Below, in pieces: positions 5,942 through 6,562 of a stretch of 6,562 bases of DNA; position 1 is the first letter of the stretch, and the number at the start of each line of letters is the position of its first letter. The DNA comes from an uncultured Phascolarctobacterium sp. (GTDB lineage: Bacteria > Bacillota > Negativicutes > Acidaminococcales > Acidaminococcaceae), in the NCBI GenBank assembly GCA_900554395.1, contig USHB01000089.1, forward strand, positions 1 through 6,562, read 5' to 3'. Position numbers and translations under genes: made by a program. A model generated the notes under the pieces. That model saw only the letters and a program-made list of their open reading frames with translations, had not been told where the DNA came from and did no database searches.

Positions 5942-6562
5942 ATGAAAATAATGATTATCAACCCTGATTACGGAGTAAGCCAGGAAGCAATGCTGCTTCG
6001 CTGCCACATTTTAAAACAATATACAGCTCCGGATACGGAACTTAATATGGTTTGCCCTCAACGAACCAAAGTGGAAATAAACTCTGCACTCGACGTTGCT
6101 TTAGCAGCACCGGAAATTGTAAGCCTTGCCGTACAGGCACAAAATGACGGTTATGATGCAGTTGTTTTGTATTGTTTCAGCGACCCTGCCATAGAAGCCT
6201 GCCGCGAAACACTCCGTATACCTGTTATCGGCGGAGCGCAGGCTTCCTGCCTGGCAGCACTGAATATTTGCCGCAGCTTCGGAGTAATGCTTGCTGACGA
6301 TATCCGTTTACCAGAGAAAAAAAGATTTTTGCGCACGCTTGGCGTTGACCCTTCCTGCATAGGGCAAATTGCTGCCGCTGATTTACAGGGAATCGACCCC
6401 TGGAATAACAGAGAAGCAGCACTTGCGCGTCTTGCCGTTTGCGGGCGCAAAATGGCCAGTGACGGCGCAGAAGCAATAGTTTTGGGCTGCTTATCTTTTT
6501 TAGGTCTGGCAAATCCTTTATCGGAAATACTTGGCATACCTGTTATTGACCCGGCAGCAGCA
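5942..6562 (+). CDS. Asp/Glu/hydantoin racemase family protein, cut by the window edge
   Basis: I translated 207 codons that stay open to the right edge; the family is usually about 210-250 residues, so most of the protein is present. It starts with the IMIINPDYG strand (3-11), a typical family opening. The two active-site cysteines expected for cofactor-independent racemases are at Cys78 (DAVVLYCFSDP, 72-82) and Cys183 (EAIVLGCLSFLG, 177-188), each at the end of a beta-strand of its half-domain. IPVIGGAQA and the closing IPVIDPAAA also match. The CFSDP pattern resembles hydantoin racemase more than glutamate racemase MurI, but allantoin racemase or another Asp/Glu-racemase-like enzyme is possible. 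The start ATG lies 8 bases after the ATPase stop, with GAGG overlapping that stop codon. It has nine cysteines in 207 residues, consistent with a reducing cytoplasm. It probably interconverts stereoisomers of the imported substrate or product (inference). Confidence 0.85.
   Translation, partial: MKIMIINPDYGVSQEAMLLRCHILKQYTAPDTELNMVCPQRTKVEINSALDVALAAPEIVSLAVQAQNDGYDAVVLYCFSDPAIEACRETLRIPVIGGAQASCLAALNICRSFGVMLADDIRLPEKKRFLRTLGVDPSCIGQIAAADLQGIDPWNNREAALARLAVCGRKMASDGAEAIVLGCLSFLGLANPLSEILGIPVIDPAAA

Noticed and set aside
6151..6537. Minus-strand open frames of 128 and 95 codons at the right end
   Set aside because: They oppose the racemase-like gene, whose plus-strand frame stays open to the edge and holds both active-site cysteine motifs.

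Overview
The window reads as chromosomal DNA of a low-to-moderate GC member of the Bacillota. The reasons are strong AGGAGG-type ribosome binding sites, a TTG and a GTG start codon, AT-rich spacers around GC-richer genes, and a lipoprotein solute-binding protein with a classic lipobox. The cysteine-rich proteins suggest an anaerobe, and a Negativicutes or clostridial host is a reasonable guess, but the sequence alone does not fix the taxon.

Left part (1-1643, minus strand): the N-terminal 304 codons of GMP synthase (guaA) run off the left edge. Upstream of it lies a complete gene for a DUF1638 family protein of unknown function. A 103-base spacer carrying a candidate promoter and a perfect 7-bp inverted repeat separates the two.

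Middle spacer (1644-1948): a divergent intergenic region. It holds the promoter and ribosome site of the DUF1638 gene on the minus strand. On the plus strand it holds a near-consensus promoter with an extended -10, a 5' leader hairpin and a strong ribosome site that selects a TTG start.

Right part (1949-6562, plus strand): a tightly packed operon of six genes. Two tandem, diverged carbohydrate-esterase-4/NodB-fold amidohydrolases of the HpPgdA/PuuE-like type overlap by 17 bases. They are followed by a complete polar amino acid ABC importer: lipoprotein binding protein, HisM/GlnP-type permease, and a GlnQ-type ATPase that overlaps the permease by 8 bases. The last gene is an Asp/Glu/hydantoin racemase family protein, cut by the right edge after 207 codons. 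A GC-rich hairpin sits between the binding-protein and permease genes.

Working together (inference): both CE4 enzymes lack signal peptides and so should be cytoplasmic, which argues against cell-wall deacetylation. With a polar amino acid type importer and a hydantoin/Asp/Glu racemase-like enzyme, the operon looks like an uptake-and-breakdown route for an amino-acid-like amide, cyclic imide, ureide or hydantoin. The exact substrate cannot be read from the sequence.
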